From NCBI RefSeq assembly GCF_032926325.1, contig NZ_CP136709.1, positions 1,941,501-2,005,500 on the forward strand: 64,000 nt of DNA, in the 5' to 3' direction. Shown here piece by piece: positions 8,226-16,256 of this stretch. Position 1 is the stretch's first letter; each line of letters begins with the position of its first letter. Both the position numbers and the translations under genes were made by a program. The notes beneath the pieces were generated by a model that searched no databases, was not told the origin of the DNA, and saw only the letters and a program-made list of their open reading frames with translations. The stretch is from Aestuariibaculum lutulentum (GTDB lineage: Bacteria > Bacteroidota > Bacteroidia > Flavobacteriales > Flavobacteriaceae).

Positions 8226-8828
8226 ATGGAAAGGAATAATTTATATCCTATTTTTTTAAAGACAAGCCAGTTAAACGTACTCATAGTAGGAGGGGGAAAT
8301 GTTGCTGAAGAAAAATTAGGATTTCTATTAAAATCAAGTCCAGACGCGAATGTTACTATGGTGTCGCCAATGTTTAGAGCAGGTACACTGACACTGGCCG
8401 AAAAAGGACAAGTGAAATTAATAGAATCGAAATATAAAAAGCGGTTTTTAAAAGGACATCATATAGTTATTGCAACTACTGATGTGCCTGAAGTTAATAT
8501 TAAAGTACATAAACATTGCCGCAAACGTAGTATTTTAATAAACGTTGCCGATAATCCACCGTATTGTGATTTTTATATGGGAGGTATTGTTACAAAAGGA
8601 AACGTGAAAGTGGCGATTTCAACAAACGGAAAATCGCCAACAACAGCCAAACGATTACGTCAGTTTTTCGAGGATGTGATTCCTGAAAATGTTGACGATT
8701 TGGTGAAGAATTTAAACGAATATAGAAAAACTATAAAAGGTGATTTCGAACAAAAGGTGGAAACACTAAACGAATTTACCAAAGGATTGATTGAAACATC
8801 CGCAATTAAGTCGAATCAAGAAGAATAA
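8226..8828 (+). CDS. Precorrin-2 dehydrogenase / sirohydrochlorin ferrochelatase (Met8/CysG N-terminal type)
   Basis: A 200-residue protein with an N-terminal NAD-binding Rossmann motif (VLIVGGGNVAEEKLGFLL near 19-36), then INVADNPPYCDFYMGGIVTKGNVKVAISTNGKSPTTAKRLR in the middle, the hallmark of the Met8/SirC family. It oxidises precorrin-2 to sirohydrochlorin. Met8-like members also insert iron, but whether this one does cannot be told from sequence. It starts 9 bases after cobA and completes the siroheme branch for sulfite reductase. Confidence 0.92.
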   Translation: MERNNLYPIFLKTSQLNVLIVGGGNVAEEKLGFLLKSSPDANVTMVSPMFRAGTLTLAEKGQVKLIESKYKKRFLKGHHIVIATTDVPEVNIKVHKHCRKRSILINVADNPPYCDFYMGGIVTKGNVKVAISTNGKSPTTAKRLRQFFEDVIPENVDDLVKNLNEYRKTIKGDFEQKVETLNEFTKGLIETSAIKSNQEE

Positions 8829-8898
8829 AATGTAATTAATGTTTCATGTGATCATAAAAAAGTTGAAGGAAGTCGCATGATAAAAAAGAATCGTAAAA

Positions 8899-9951
8899 AT
8901 GATTAAGACAGATATACTAATAATAGGGGCAGGACCAACAGGGTTATTTACAGTTTTCGAAGCAGGATTGTTAAAACTTAAATGTCATTTAATTGACGCG
9001 TTGCCACAACCTGGCGGACAGTGTTCAGAAATTTATCCTAAAAAGCCAATTTATGATATTCCTGGGTTCCCGGAAGTATTAGCTGGCGATTTAACAAAAA
9101 ACTTGTTAGAGCAAGGAAAACAATTCGAGCCGGGATTCACTTTAGGTGAGCGAGCTGAAACCATTGAAAAACAAGAAGACGGATCATTCATTGTAACAAC
9201 CAATAAAGGAACAAAGCATCAGGCACCTGTAGTGGCTATCGCTGGAGGTTTAGGGTCTTTCGAGCCAAGAAAGCCTGCAATTGACGGTATTGAGAATTAC
9301 GAAGATAAAGGCGTAGAATACTTCATTAAAGATCCTGAAGTTTATAGAAATAAAAAAGTGGTTATTTCTGGTGGAGGAGATTCTGCTTTAGACTGGAGTA
9401 TTTTTCTTGCCGACGTGGCTTCAGAAGTTACCTTAATTCACAGAAGAAATGAGTTTAGAGGCGCTTTAGATTCAGTTGAAAAGGTAAGTGAATTAAAACT
9501 TTTAGGTAAAATCAATTTAATTACTCCAGCTGAGGTTACCGGATTAAATGGTGATGGTAAAATAGAATCGGTTACTGTAAATAAAGATGGTGAAGAATTC
9601 AAGATTGAAACAGATCACTTTATTCCTTTATTCGGATTATCACCAAAATTAGGCCCTATTGGAGATTGGGGATTAGAAATTGAGAAAAATGCGATTAAAG
9701 TAGATAACTCAAGAAACTACCAAACCAATATAGATGGAATCTTCGCTATTGGTGACGTTAATACCTACCCAGAGAAATTAAAATTAATTCTTTGTGGTTT
9801 CCACGAAGCGACATTAATGTGTCAGGCGGCATACCGTATTATCAATCCAGGTAAAAAATATGTATTGAAATATACAACAGTAAGTGGAATTGATGGTTTC
9901 GACGGAACTCGTAAAGAAGCACCAAAAGCAGTTGTACAGTCTATTCAATAA
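8899..9951 (+). CDS. Ferredoxin--NADP+ reductase, thioredoxin-reductase-like type
   Basis: A 350-residue FAD/NAD(P)H oxidoreductase. The FAD-binding ILIIGAGPTGLFTVFEAG is at 5-22, the NADP-binding VVISGGGDSALDW near 154-166, and the second FAD motif GIFAIGDV near 284-291. It has no CxxC redox pair between the domains, which separates it from thioredoxin reductase and matches the FNR type seen in Chlorobium and Bacillus (YumC). It probably supplies reduced ferredoxin to the sulfite reductase of this operon. No ferredoxin gene is seen in the window. Confidence 0.9.
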   Translation: MIKTDILIIGAGPTGLFTVFEAGLLKLKCHLIDALPQPGGQCSEIYPKKPIYDIPGFPEVLAGDLTKNLLEQGKQFEPGFTLGERAETIEKQEDGSFIVTTNKGTKHQAPVVAIAGGLGSFEPRKPAIDGIENYEDKGVEYFIKDPEVYRNKKVVISGGGDSALDWSIFLADVASEVTLIHRRNEFRGALDSVEKVSELKLLGKINLITPAEVTGLNGDGKIESVTVNKDGEEFKIETDHFIPLFGLSPKLGPIGDWGLEIEKNAIKVDNSRNYQTNIDGIFAIGDVNTYPEKLKLILCGFHEATLMCQAAYRIINPGKKYVLKYTTVSGIDGFDGTRKEAPKAVVQSIQ

Positions 9952-10020
9952 GATAGTGTATCTTTATAAGGTGTAAACTTTAAGTAGGAATACCGACCAT
10001 AACTGTATACTTTAATTTTT

Positions 10021-10090
10021 TAAGATGCAATTCATATAGTTAAGACATTCAAAATGAAAAGAATCGATTAATTATAAGAATTGCATCTTA
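10021..10090 (+). repeat. Long imperfect palindrome upstream of cysE
   Basis: TAAGATGCAATTC (10021-10033) and GAATTGCATCTTA (10078-10090) are a perfect 13-bp inverted pair. Pairing continues inward for ten more positions with one mismatch and one G.U, and again at ATTC/GAAT, leaving about 10 loop bases. The right arm ends 20 bases before the chosen cysE ATG. It has no T-tract, so it is not a simple terminator. It may be an RNA processing or translation-control hairpin, or a small palindromic mobile repeat. Confidence 0.75.
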
Positions 10091-10110
10091 GCGTTAAAAT
10101 CTGTAAACTA

Positions 10111-10881
10111 ATGAAACTGAGCAAAGAGTTAAACGATAAGTTGGTTAATAAAAAATACAATGTCCGTCTCAAGGATGTTGTAGAAAGCTTTACTAAGAAC
10201 CTGTTTTATTATTTGTTCGACGCTCATGATGACGAATTAGAGTGTCTCAGAAAAACATTTTTAGATATTTCCTGCAACTTTCAGATTGATAATGGTGAAG
10301 CCGTTTGGAATGAATTTCAGGCTAAATTCCCTGTAATAAAAGAAAAACTGGAGCTCGATGCTGTGGCAGTTGTTAATTTCGACCCGGCAACTAAAAGTTT
10401 AGAGGAAGTCTATCTGGCTTGTCCTGGTTTTTACGCGATTTCTATTTATCGTTTAAGTCACGAATTGTATGTACAGCAAGTACCTATAATTCCGAGAATG
10501 ATGAGTGAATATGTGCATGGTATTACCGGTATCGATATTCACCCTGGAGCGACTATTGGGGAATCCTTTTTCTTAGATCACGGAACAGGTATTGTTATTG
10601 GGGAAACTTCAATAATCAAAAATAACGTGAAGATTTTTCAAGGGGTGACCTTAGGGGGTATTCAGGTGAAAAAGAGCATGGAATCTACCAAGCGTCATCC
10701 AACTATAGAAGATAATGTGACTATTTACGCCAATGCAACGATTCTTGGAGGTGATATTTCAATAGGCGCAAACAGTACCATTGGCGCAAACGTTTGGATT
10801 ACACAATCCGTTCCGGAAAATTCATTAGTAACCTATCAAACCGAAATAAAAATCAGACCCAAAAAGAATGGCATTCGTTAA
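10111..10881 (+). CDS. cysE: Serine O-acetyltransferase
   Basis: A 256-residue left-handed beta-helix acetyltransferase that makes O-acetylserine for cysteine synthesis. The hexapeptide region includes GIDIHPGATIGESFFLDHGTG, KNNVKIFQGVTLGG and NATILGGDISIGANSTIGANVWI, with the catalytic His in the DHGTG segment. I chose the ATG that gives MKLSKELNDK; an in-frame TTG 30 bases upstream falls inside the palindrome arm and is less likely. The 3' end overlaps cysM by 14 bases, suggesting translational coupling. The length is close to the EpsC-type serine acetyltransferases of Bacteroidota. Confidence 0.92.
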   Translation: MKLSKELNDKLVNKKYNVRLKDVVESFTKNLFYYLFDAHDDELECLRKTFLDISCNFQIDNGEAVWNEFQAKFPVIKEKLELDAVAVVNFDPATKSLEEVYLACPGFYAISIYRLSHELYVQQVPIIPRMMSEYVHGITGIDIHPGATIGESFFLDHGTGIVIGETSIIKNNVKIFQGVTLGGIQVKKSMESTKRHPTIEDNVTIYANATILGGDISIGANSTIGANVWITQSVPENSLVTYQTEIKIRPKKNGIR

Positions 10882-11758
10882 AGGTATTTTAAATCATATA
10901 GGAAACACACCACTTATCGATGCGAGTCACTTGGTGGGAAAAGACAATGTAAAGTTATATCTAAAGCTTGAGGGCGATAACCCTGGAGGAAGTGTGAAAG
11001 ATCGTGCTGCCTTTAATATGATTAATGAAGCTTTAAAGCGAGGTGATATAAAACCAGGTGGAACTTTAGTTGAAGCAACAAGCGGAAATACCGGTATTGC
11101 TTTAGCGCTTATAGCTAGTTTGTTCGGGGTTAATATGGTATTAATCATGCCTGAAAATTCCACTGAAGAACGGGTGAAAACCATGCGTGCTTATGGCGCA
11201 GAAGTGATTTTAACACCTGCCGATGTTGGTATTGAAGGTTCTCGCGATTTAGCCTTTAAACTCCGTGATGAAAAAGGCTATGTATTATTAAATCAGTTCG
11301 AAAATAGCGATAACTGGAAAGCACATTACAAAACTACAGGTCCTGAAATTTGGAAAGATACTGATGGCGAAGTGACACATTTTGTATCGGCTATGGGTAC
11401 AACAGGAACTATTATGGGCGTGTCTACGTTTTTAAAAGAACAAAATAAAGACGTTACTATTGTAGGTGCTCAACCCGAAGATGGTGCTAAAATTCCGGGA
11501 ATTAGAAAATGGCCGGAAGAATATGTGCCCAAGTTTTTCGACCGCTCAAAAGTAGATGTTGTAGTCGATGTGAGTGAAGAAAACGCAAAAAATACAACCA
11601 AACGACTGGCTAAAGAAGCTGGTGTTTTTGCTGGGATGAGTAGTGGCGGAGCGGTGTATTGTGCCTTAGAAATTGCAAAGACTATCGATAAAGGTGTAAT
11701 AGTTGCCATAATTTGCGATCGTGGGGATCGATATTTGTCATCTTCTCTGTTCGAATAA
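10868..11758 (+). CDS. cysM: Cysteine synthase B (O-acetylserine sulfhydrylase)
   Basis: A 296-residue PLP enzyme that joins sulfide (or thiosulfate in CysM-type enzymes) with O-acetylserine. The PLP lysine is in PGGSVKDRAA near 38-47, the substrate loop is TSGNTGI near 73-79, and the phosphate-binding GTTGTIMG near 177-184. It is last in the sulfur operon and overlaps cysE. Short length and sequence style favour CysM over CysK, but the choice of sulfur donor is not proven by sequence. Confidence 0.92.
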   Translation: MAFVKGILNHIGNTPLIDASHLVGKDNVKLYLKLEGDNPGGSVKDRAAFNMINEALKRGDIKPGGTLVEATSGNTGIALALIASLFGVNMVLIMPENSTEERVKTMRAYGAEVILTPADVGIEGSRDLAFKLRDEKGYVLLNQFENSDNWKAHYKTTGPEIWKDTDGEVTHFVSAMGTTGTIMGVSTFLKEQNKDVTIVGAQPEDGAKIPGIRKWPEEYVPKFFDRSKVDVVVDVSEENAKNTTKRLAKEAGVFAGMSSGGAVYCALEIAKTIDKGVIVAIICDRGDRYLSSSLFE

Positions 11759-11810
11759 TCAGGATATTTTATTTTTCTTCATTTCATGAGGATAAAAAAA
11801 ATATATATAG

Positions 11811-11818
11811 TATTTTTG
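11811..11818 (+). promoter_or_regulatory. -7 element of the methionine operon promoter
   Basis: TATTTTTG is a perfect TAnnTTTG match, 30 bases before the riboswitch P1 stem. No convincing TTG box was seen 19-21 bases upstream. Confidence 0.5.
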
Positions 11819-11848
11819 CACCCCTAGTTCATAAACTTAATAATTAAT

Positions 11849-11972
11849 GTTATCAAGAAAGGTAGAGGGAATAGACCCGTTGAAGCCTTGGCAACCCTTT
11901 ATCTTTTAAAGAAGGTGCTACGTTCTACTGCTTTGTCCTGAATTTATTTAAGGAACTAATCAGAAAGATAAC
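11849..11972 (+). promoter_or_regulatory. SAM-I (S-box) riboswitch
   Basis: The conserved S-box core is visible in order: TATCAAGAAAGGTAGAGGGA, GACCCGTTGAAGCC, TTGGCAACC and AAGGTGCTA. The P1 stem closes with GTTATC (11849-11854) and GATAAC (11967-11972). It lies 50 bases upstream of the methionine synthase gene. After the aptamer there is only a weak GAAAGT/ACTTTTC pairing and no strong T-tract terminator, so how SAM binding changes expression cannot be read from the sequence; translation control is possible. Confidence 0.93.
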
Positions 11973-12021
11973 GGAAAGTCTTTTTACTTTTCTTGATGAC
12001 ATACAGATATAAATTATCAAA

Positions 12022-13029
12022 ATGTCAAACATACAACAAGCCTTAAAGGAACGTATTTTAGTGCTCGACGGTGCTATGGGTACTATGTTGCAACGCTATA
12101 AATTTACCGAAGAAGATTTTCGAGGTGAGCGTTTTAAAGATTATCCAACTCCATTACAGGGGAATAACGACTTATTGTCAATTACCCAGCCGCAGGCTAT
12201 AAAAGAAGTTCATGCCAAATATTTTGAAGCCGGAGCCGATATCGTGGAAACCAATACGTTTTCAGGGACTACCATAGCTATGGCCGATTATCATATGGAA
12301 GACTTGGTGTATGAGTTAAACTATCAATCAGCAAAAATAGCAAAGGAAGTAGCCGATGAGTTTACCGCTAAGGAACCACATAAACCGCGATTTGTAGCAG
12401 GTTCTATCGGACCAACAAACCGTACGGCAAGTATGTCTCCAGATGTTAACGATCCGGGATATCGTGCAGTGACTTTTGATGAGTTACGTATTGCTTATAA
12501 ACAACAAGTTGAAGCTCTATTAGATGGTGGTGCCGATTTATTATTGGTAGAAACCGTATTCGATACGCTGAATGCTAAAGCAGCATTATTTGCTATTGAA
12601 GAGGTGAAAGATGAGCGTAATATTGATGTTCCGGTTATGTTAAGCGGAACGATTACTGATGCTTCGGGAAGAACTTTATCTGGACAAACGGCTGAAGCCT
12701 TTTTAATTTCAGTATCACATATTCCGTTATTATCTATTGGATTTAACTGTGCTTTAGGAGCGAATTTATTACAGCCGCATTTAGAGGCGATTGCTAATAA
12801 AACTGATTTTGCCATTTCAGCCCACCCAAATGCCGGTTTACCAAATGCCTTTGGAGAATACGATGAATCTCCTGAAGAAATGGGTGAACAAATTGAAGAG
12901 TATTTAAAGAAGAATTTAATAAATATAATTGGTGGATGCTGCGGAACAACACCGGAGCATATTAAAGTTATTGCAGATTTAGCTGCAAAATACAAACCAA
13001 GAAAAGCAGTTGAAACAGCGACACTTTAA
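12022..13029 (+). CDS. metH: Methionine synthase, homocysteine-binding module (split MetH part 1)
   Basis: A 335-residue homocysteine S-methyltransferase domain equivalent to the N-terminal module of MetH. It has GAMGTMLQRY near 16-25, NTFSGTTIAMADY, the zinc ligand Cys in GFNCALG, and the paired zinc ligands in GGCCGTTPEHI near 310-320. It binds zinc and homocysteine and takes the methyl group from cobalamin. The other MetH modules are in the next gene, 3 bases downstream. A stand-alone betaine-type methyltransferase is unlikely given that neighbour and the SAM riboswitch. Confidence 0.93.
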   Translation: MSNIQQALKERILVLDGAMGTMLQRYKFTEEDFRGERFKDYPTPLQGNNDLLSITQPQAIKEVHAKYFEAGADIVETNTFSGTTIAMADYHMEDLVYELNYQSAKIAKEVADEFTAKEPHKPRFVAGSIGPTNRTASMSPDVNDPGYRAVTFDELRIAYKQQVEALLDGGADLLLVETVFDTLNAKAALFAIEEVKDERNIDVPVMLSGTITDASGRTLSGQTAEAFLISVSHIPLLSIGFNCALGANLLQPHLEAIANKTDFAISAHPNAGLPNAFGEYDESPEEMGEQIEEYLKKNLINIIGGCCGTTPEHIKVIADLAAKYKPRKAVETATL

Positions 13030-13032
13030 TCA

Positions 13033-15705
13033 ATGAAAGTAAAGCAAACAAAATACATGAAATTGTCTGGTTTAGAGCCTTTGGTTTTAAATGAGAACAG
13101 TAATTTCATAAATGTAGGAGAGCGAACAAATGTAGCAGGATCACGAAAGTTTTTACGTTTAATTAAAGACGAACAATTCGATGAAGCCTTAGATATAGCA
13201 CGTCATCAGGTAGATGGTGGTGCACAGATTATTGATATAAATATGGACGACGGATTGATAGACGGAAAAGAGTCTATGGTACGTTTTCTTAATTTAATTG
13301 CTGCCGAACCAGATATTTCTCGAGTACCTATCATGATTGATAGCTCGAAATGGGAAATTATTGAAGCTGGTTTACAGGTGGTACAGGGGAAATGTGTGGT
13401 AAATTCCATTTCCTTAAAAGAAGGTGAAGAGAAATTTATCTGGGAAGCAAAACAAATTAAACGTTACGGTGCCGCGGTTATCGTTATGGCGTTTGATGAA
13501 GTTGGGCAGGCCGATAATTATGAAAGAAGAATAGAGATTGCAGAACGTTCTTATCGTATTCTTGTTGATAAAGTAGGTTTTCCTTCAGAAGATATCATTT
13601 TCGACTTAAATATATTTCCGGTTGCTACCGGAATGGACGAACACCGAAAAAATGCTATCGATTTTATTGAAGCTACACGTTGGGTTCGTCAGAATTTGGA
13701 GAATGTAAGTGTAAGTGGAGGTGTGAGTAATGTGTCGTTTTCGTTTAGAGGAAATGATACGGTTCGTGAAGCGATGCACTCGGTGTTTTTATACCATGCC
13801 ATTCAGGCCGGAATGAATATGGGTATTGTAAATCCGACCATGTTGGAGGTTTACGACGATATTCCGAAGGATTTATTAGAGCATGTTGAAGACGTTGTTT
13901 TAGATCGTCGTGATGATGCTACCGAGCGTTTACTTGAGTTTGCCGAAACTGTAAAAGGGACAAAAGCCGAAAAAACAGTCGATTTATCTTGGCGTGAAAA
14001 TCCGGTACAAGATCGTATTACCCATGCTTTGGTAAAAGGAATTGACGCTTTTATTATTGAAGATGTTGAAGCCGCAAGACTGGAATCTGAAAAGCCAATT
14101 GATGTGATTGAAGGTCATTTAATGATTGGTATGAATGTGGTTGGTGATTTGTTTGGTGCAGGTAAAATGTTCTTGCCACAGGTGGTAAAATCGGCGCGTG
14201 TTATGAAGAAAGCCGTAGCCTATTTAAATCCGTTTATAGAAGCTGAAAAGTCTGAAGAATCAGAGCCTGTTGGAAAAGTATTAATGGCAACCGTAAAAGG
14301 TGATGTTCACGATATTGGTAAAAATATTGTAAGTGTGGTTCTGGCATGTAACAACTACGAGATTATCGATTTAGGGGTTATGGTGCCGCCGGAAAAAATT
14401 ATTGAAACAGCCATTAAAGAGCGTGTTGATGCTATTGGTCTTTCAGGATTAATTACACCATCGCTTGATGAAATGGTGTATTTAGCAAAGGAAATGCAGC
14501 GCGAGAATTTTAGTGTGCCGTTGTTAATTGGTGGAGCAACCACTTCAAAAGCACATACAGCTGTAAAAATTGATCCGCAGTATGAAAACGCTGTGGTTCA
14601 TGTTAACGATGCATCGCGTGCAGTTACCGTTGTAGGTGATTTGTTAAACAAGAAAACATCAAATGAATACGTTGCTAAACTTAAAAAAGACTACGATGAA
14701 TTCCGTGAGAAGTTTTTAAAACGCGGAAAAGAGAAATCGTTTATATCTATTGAAGAAGCACGTAAACGTAAATATAAAATTGATTGGGAACAGACTGAAA
14801 TTATAAAGCCTAAGGAATTAGGTGTTCAGATGTTGAAGCAATTAAGCTTGAAAGAATTAGTGCCTTACATTGATTGGAGTCCGTTTTTTAGAAGCTGGGA
14901 TTTACATGGTAAATTCCCGGATATTTTAACGGATAAGGTTGTTGGTGAGCAGGCTTCTATTATGTATAAAGAGGCTCAGGAGATGATTGAAGAAATCATT
15001 GCGAAGCAACTTTTAAAACCAAAAGCGGTTTTCGGATTGTTTGAAGCAAATAGCATCAATGATGATGATATTTCTGTTCAGAAGAAAGGAAAAGAAGTAG
15101 CCGTGTTCAGAACGTTACGTCAGCAATTAAGCAAGCGTGAAGGGATTCCTAATCATGCCTTGGCGGATTTTATTGCGCCTAAAGAGAGTGGAAAAACCGA
15201 TTATATCGGGGCGTTTTGCGTTGGAATTTTCGGAGCTCAGGAATTAGCCGATGATTATCGGGCAAAAGGTGACGATTACAACGGTATTATGGCTCAGGCT
15301 ATCGCCGATCGTTTTGCTGAAGCCTTTGCCGAATATTTACATAAGCAAGTAAGAACCAAGCATTGGGGTTATGCTGCTGATGAAGATTTAACCAACGACG
15401 ATTTAATTAAAGAAAGTTACAAAGGTATTCGCCCGGCACCAGGTTATCCGGCGTGTCCGGACCATTTAGAAAAGGAAACCATTTGGGAGCTTTTAGATGT
15501 TGAAAAGATTATCGGTGTTAAATTAACAGAAAGTTTAGCAATGTGGCCAGCGGCGGCGGTTTCGGGGTATTATTTTGCAAATCCGGAAGCGAAGTACTTT
15601 GGTTTAGGAAAAATTACCGACGATCAGGTAACCGATTATGCAAATCGTAAAGGCATAGATAAATCGAAAGCCGATAAATGGTTACATCCAAATATCGCTG
15701 ACTAA
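13033..15705 (+). CDS. metH: Methionine synthase, folate-, cobalamin- and activation modules (split MetH part 2)
   Basis: An 890-residue protein holding the remaining MetH modules in order: pterin-binding domain (VGERTNVAGSRKF near 27-39), cobalamin cap and binding domain with DVHDIGKN (axial-ligand His426), and the C-terminal SAM-dependent reactivation domain with RPAPGYPACPDH. It transfers the methyl of 5-methyltetrahydrofolate through cobalamin to homocysteine bound on the partner protein. The two genes are in different frames with a proper stop and start between them, so this is a true gene split and not a frameshift within one codon. Confidence 0.95.
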   Translation: MKVKQTKYMKLSGLEPLVLNENSNFINVGERTNVAGSRKFLRLIKDEQFDEALDIARHQVDGGAQIIDINMDDGLIDGKESMVRFLNLIAAEPDISRVPIMIDSSKWEIIEAGLQVVQGKCVVNSISLKEGEEKFIWEAKQIKRYGAAVIVMAFDEVGQADNYERRIEIAERSYRILVDKVGFPSEDIIFDLNIFPVATGMDEHRKNAIDFIEATRWVRQNLENVSVSGGVSNVSFSFRGNDTVREAMHSVFLYHAIQAGMNMGIVNPTMLEVYDDIPKDLLEHVEDVVLDRRDDATERLLEFAETVKGTKAEKTVDLSWRENPVQDRITHALVKGIDAFIIEDVEAARLESEKPIDVIEGHLMIGMNVVGDLFGAGKMFLPQVVKSARVMKKAVAYLNPFIEAEKSEESEPVGKVLMATVKGDVHDIGKNIVSVVLACNNYEIIDLGVMVPPEKIIETAIKERVDAIGLSGLITPSLDEMVYLAKEMQRENFSVPLLIGGATTSKAHTAVKIDPQYENAVVHVNDASRAVTVVGDLLNKKTSNEYVAKLKKDYDEFREKFLKRGKEKSFISIEEARKRKYKIDWEQTEIIKPKELGVQMLKQLSLKELVPYIDWSPFFRSWDLHGKFPDILTDKVVGEQASIMYKEAQEMIEEIIAKQLLKPKAVFGLFEANSINDDDISVQKKGKEVAVFRTLRQQLSKREGIPNHALADFIAPKESGKTDYIGAFCVGIFGAQELADDYRAKGDDYNGIMAQAIADRFAEAFAEYLHKQVRTKHWGYAADEDLTNDDLIKESYKGIRPAPGYPACPDHLEKETIWELLDVEKIIGVKLTESLAMWPAAAVSGYYFANPEAKYFGLGKITDDQVTDYANRKGIDKSKADKWLHPNIAD

Positions 15706-15718
15706 TAGTTAAAGAATT

Positions 15719-15967
15719 ATGACAGTCGATTTTATAGAATTATCGTTAGGAAGCCACATGATTTCTCATGGTTATGATGCTGAAAACAATGAAGTTTTAG
15801 AGCATGTGGTTGTTGAAAGTTTTTCTAAAAAAGTGGTTGCTATTTCAAGAATAAAATCGGTTAGTGAAAAGTATATTTTAACCGATTATACCAACGGGCG
15901 ATGGATTTACTGGGAGTATGAAGAAGATTACGACTACGTAAAGAAGTTGTTGGTAAGCTTGCGTTAG
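15719..15967 (+). CDS. Hypothetical protein in the methionine operon
   Basis: An 82-residue acidic protein that I do not recognise. It has no signal peptide or membrane segment and seems to be a small beta-rich soluble domain (IELSLGSHMISHGYDAENNE, then ILTDYTNGRWIYWEYEEDYD). It starts 13 bases after the second metH gene and is probably co-transcribed. Its TAG stop lies inside the left end of a palindromic repeat (15961-16051), which may mark the end of an earlier, longer reading frame. Confidence 0.6.
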   Translation: MTVDFIELSLGSHMISHGYDAENNEVLEHVVVESFSKKVVAISRIKSVSEKYILTDYTNGRWIYWEYEEDYDYVKKLLVSLR

Positions 15968-16051
15968 CGATTGCCGTGGTATCCTTTTTAGAGGAACGAT
16001 AAAAAGATAAAGCAGAAAGCGCGACCCTTAGTGAATACAAAGGGTAACGCC
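15961..16051 (-). repeat. Palindromic intergenic repeat, copy A
   Basis: Bounded by GCGTTA (15961-15966) and TAACGC (16045-16050). Read on the minus strand it shares GGCGTTACCCT, GGGTCGCGCTTTC and CTAACGC, in order, with copy B at 40451-40511. It holds an internal CCCT...AGGG hairpin. The middle differs in length and sequence, so the copies have diverged. It overlaps the stop of the upstream gene. Confidence 0.7.
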
Positions 16052-16142
16052 AAAAATATAAGTGGAAGAGTTAACAATTTGTTTCTTTTTCCGTAACAAA
16101 TAAAAACGATGTAAATAAGACATTTGCAGCAAAATTGAAACC

Positions 16143-16232
16143 ATGAAAAAGATACAAAGCGAGGCATTAGTGTTTTTCTTTCAGCTTTTTGTTTTAGGGT
16201 TTGCTGCGTTAACGGTGGCTTATTTTATCTAA
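16143..16232 (+). CDS. Small single-pass membrane protein (29 residues)
   Basis: A short ORF, MKKIQSEALV followed by one continuous hydrophobic helix (FFFQLFVLGFAALTVAYFI). It lies 24 bases before metF on the same strand and begins with ATG. Bacterial membrane miniproteins often look like this, but the function is unknown and chance cannot be excluded in such a short reading frame. Confidence 0.4.
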   Translation: MKKIQSEALVFFFQLFVLGFAALTVAYFI

Positions 16233-16256
16233 GATAAAAACTGATAGAAATTCAGC

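Noticed and set aside
12495..12995. Long minus-strand open frame of 166 codons inside metH part 1.
   Set aside because: The plus-strand gene is strongly identified; the minus frame has no recognisable domain and a composition typical of an antisense shadow.
13029..13033. Possible frameshift joining the two metH genes.
   Set aside because: There is a proper stop, a 3-base gap and an ATG with its own conserved N-terminus, and the domain boundary falls exactly between modules, so a genuine gene split is more likely.
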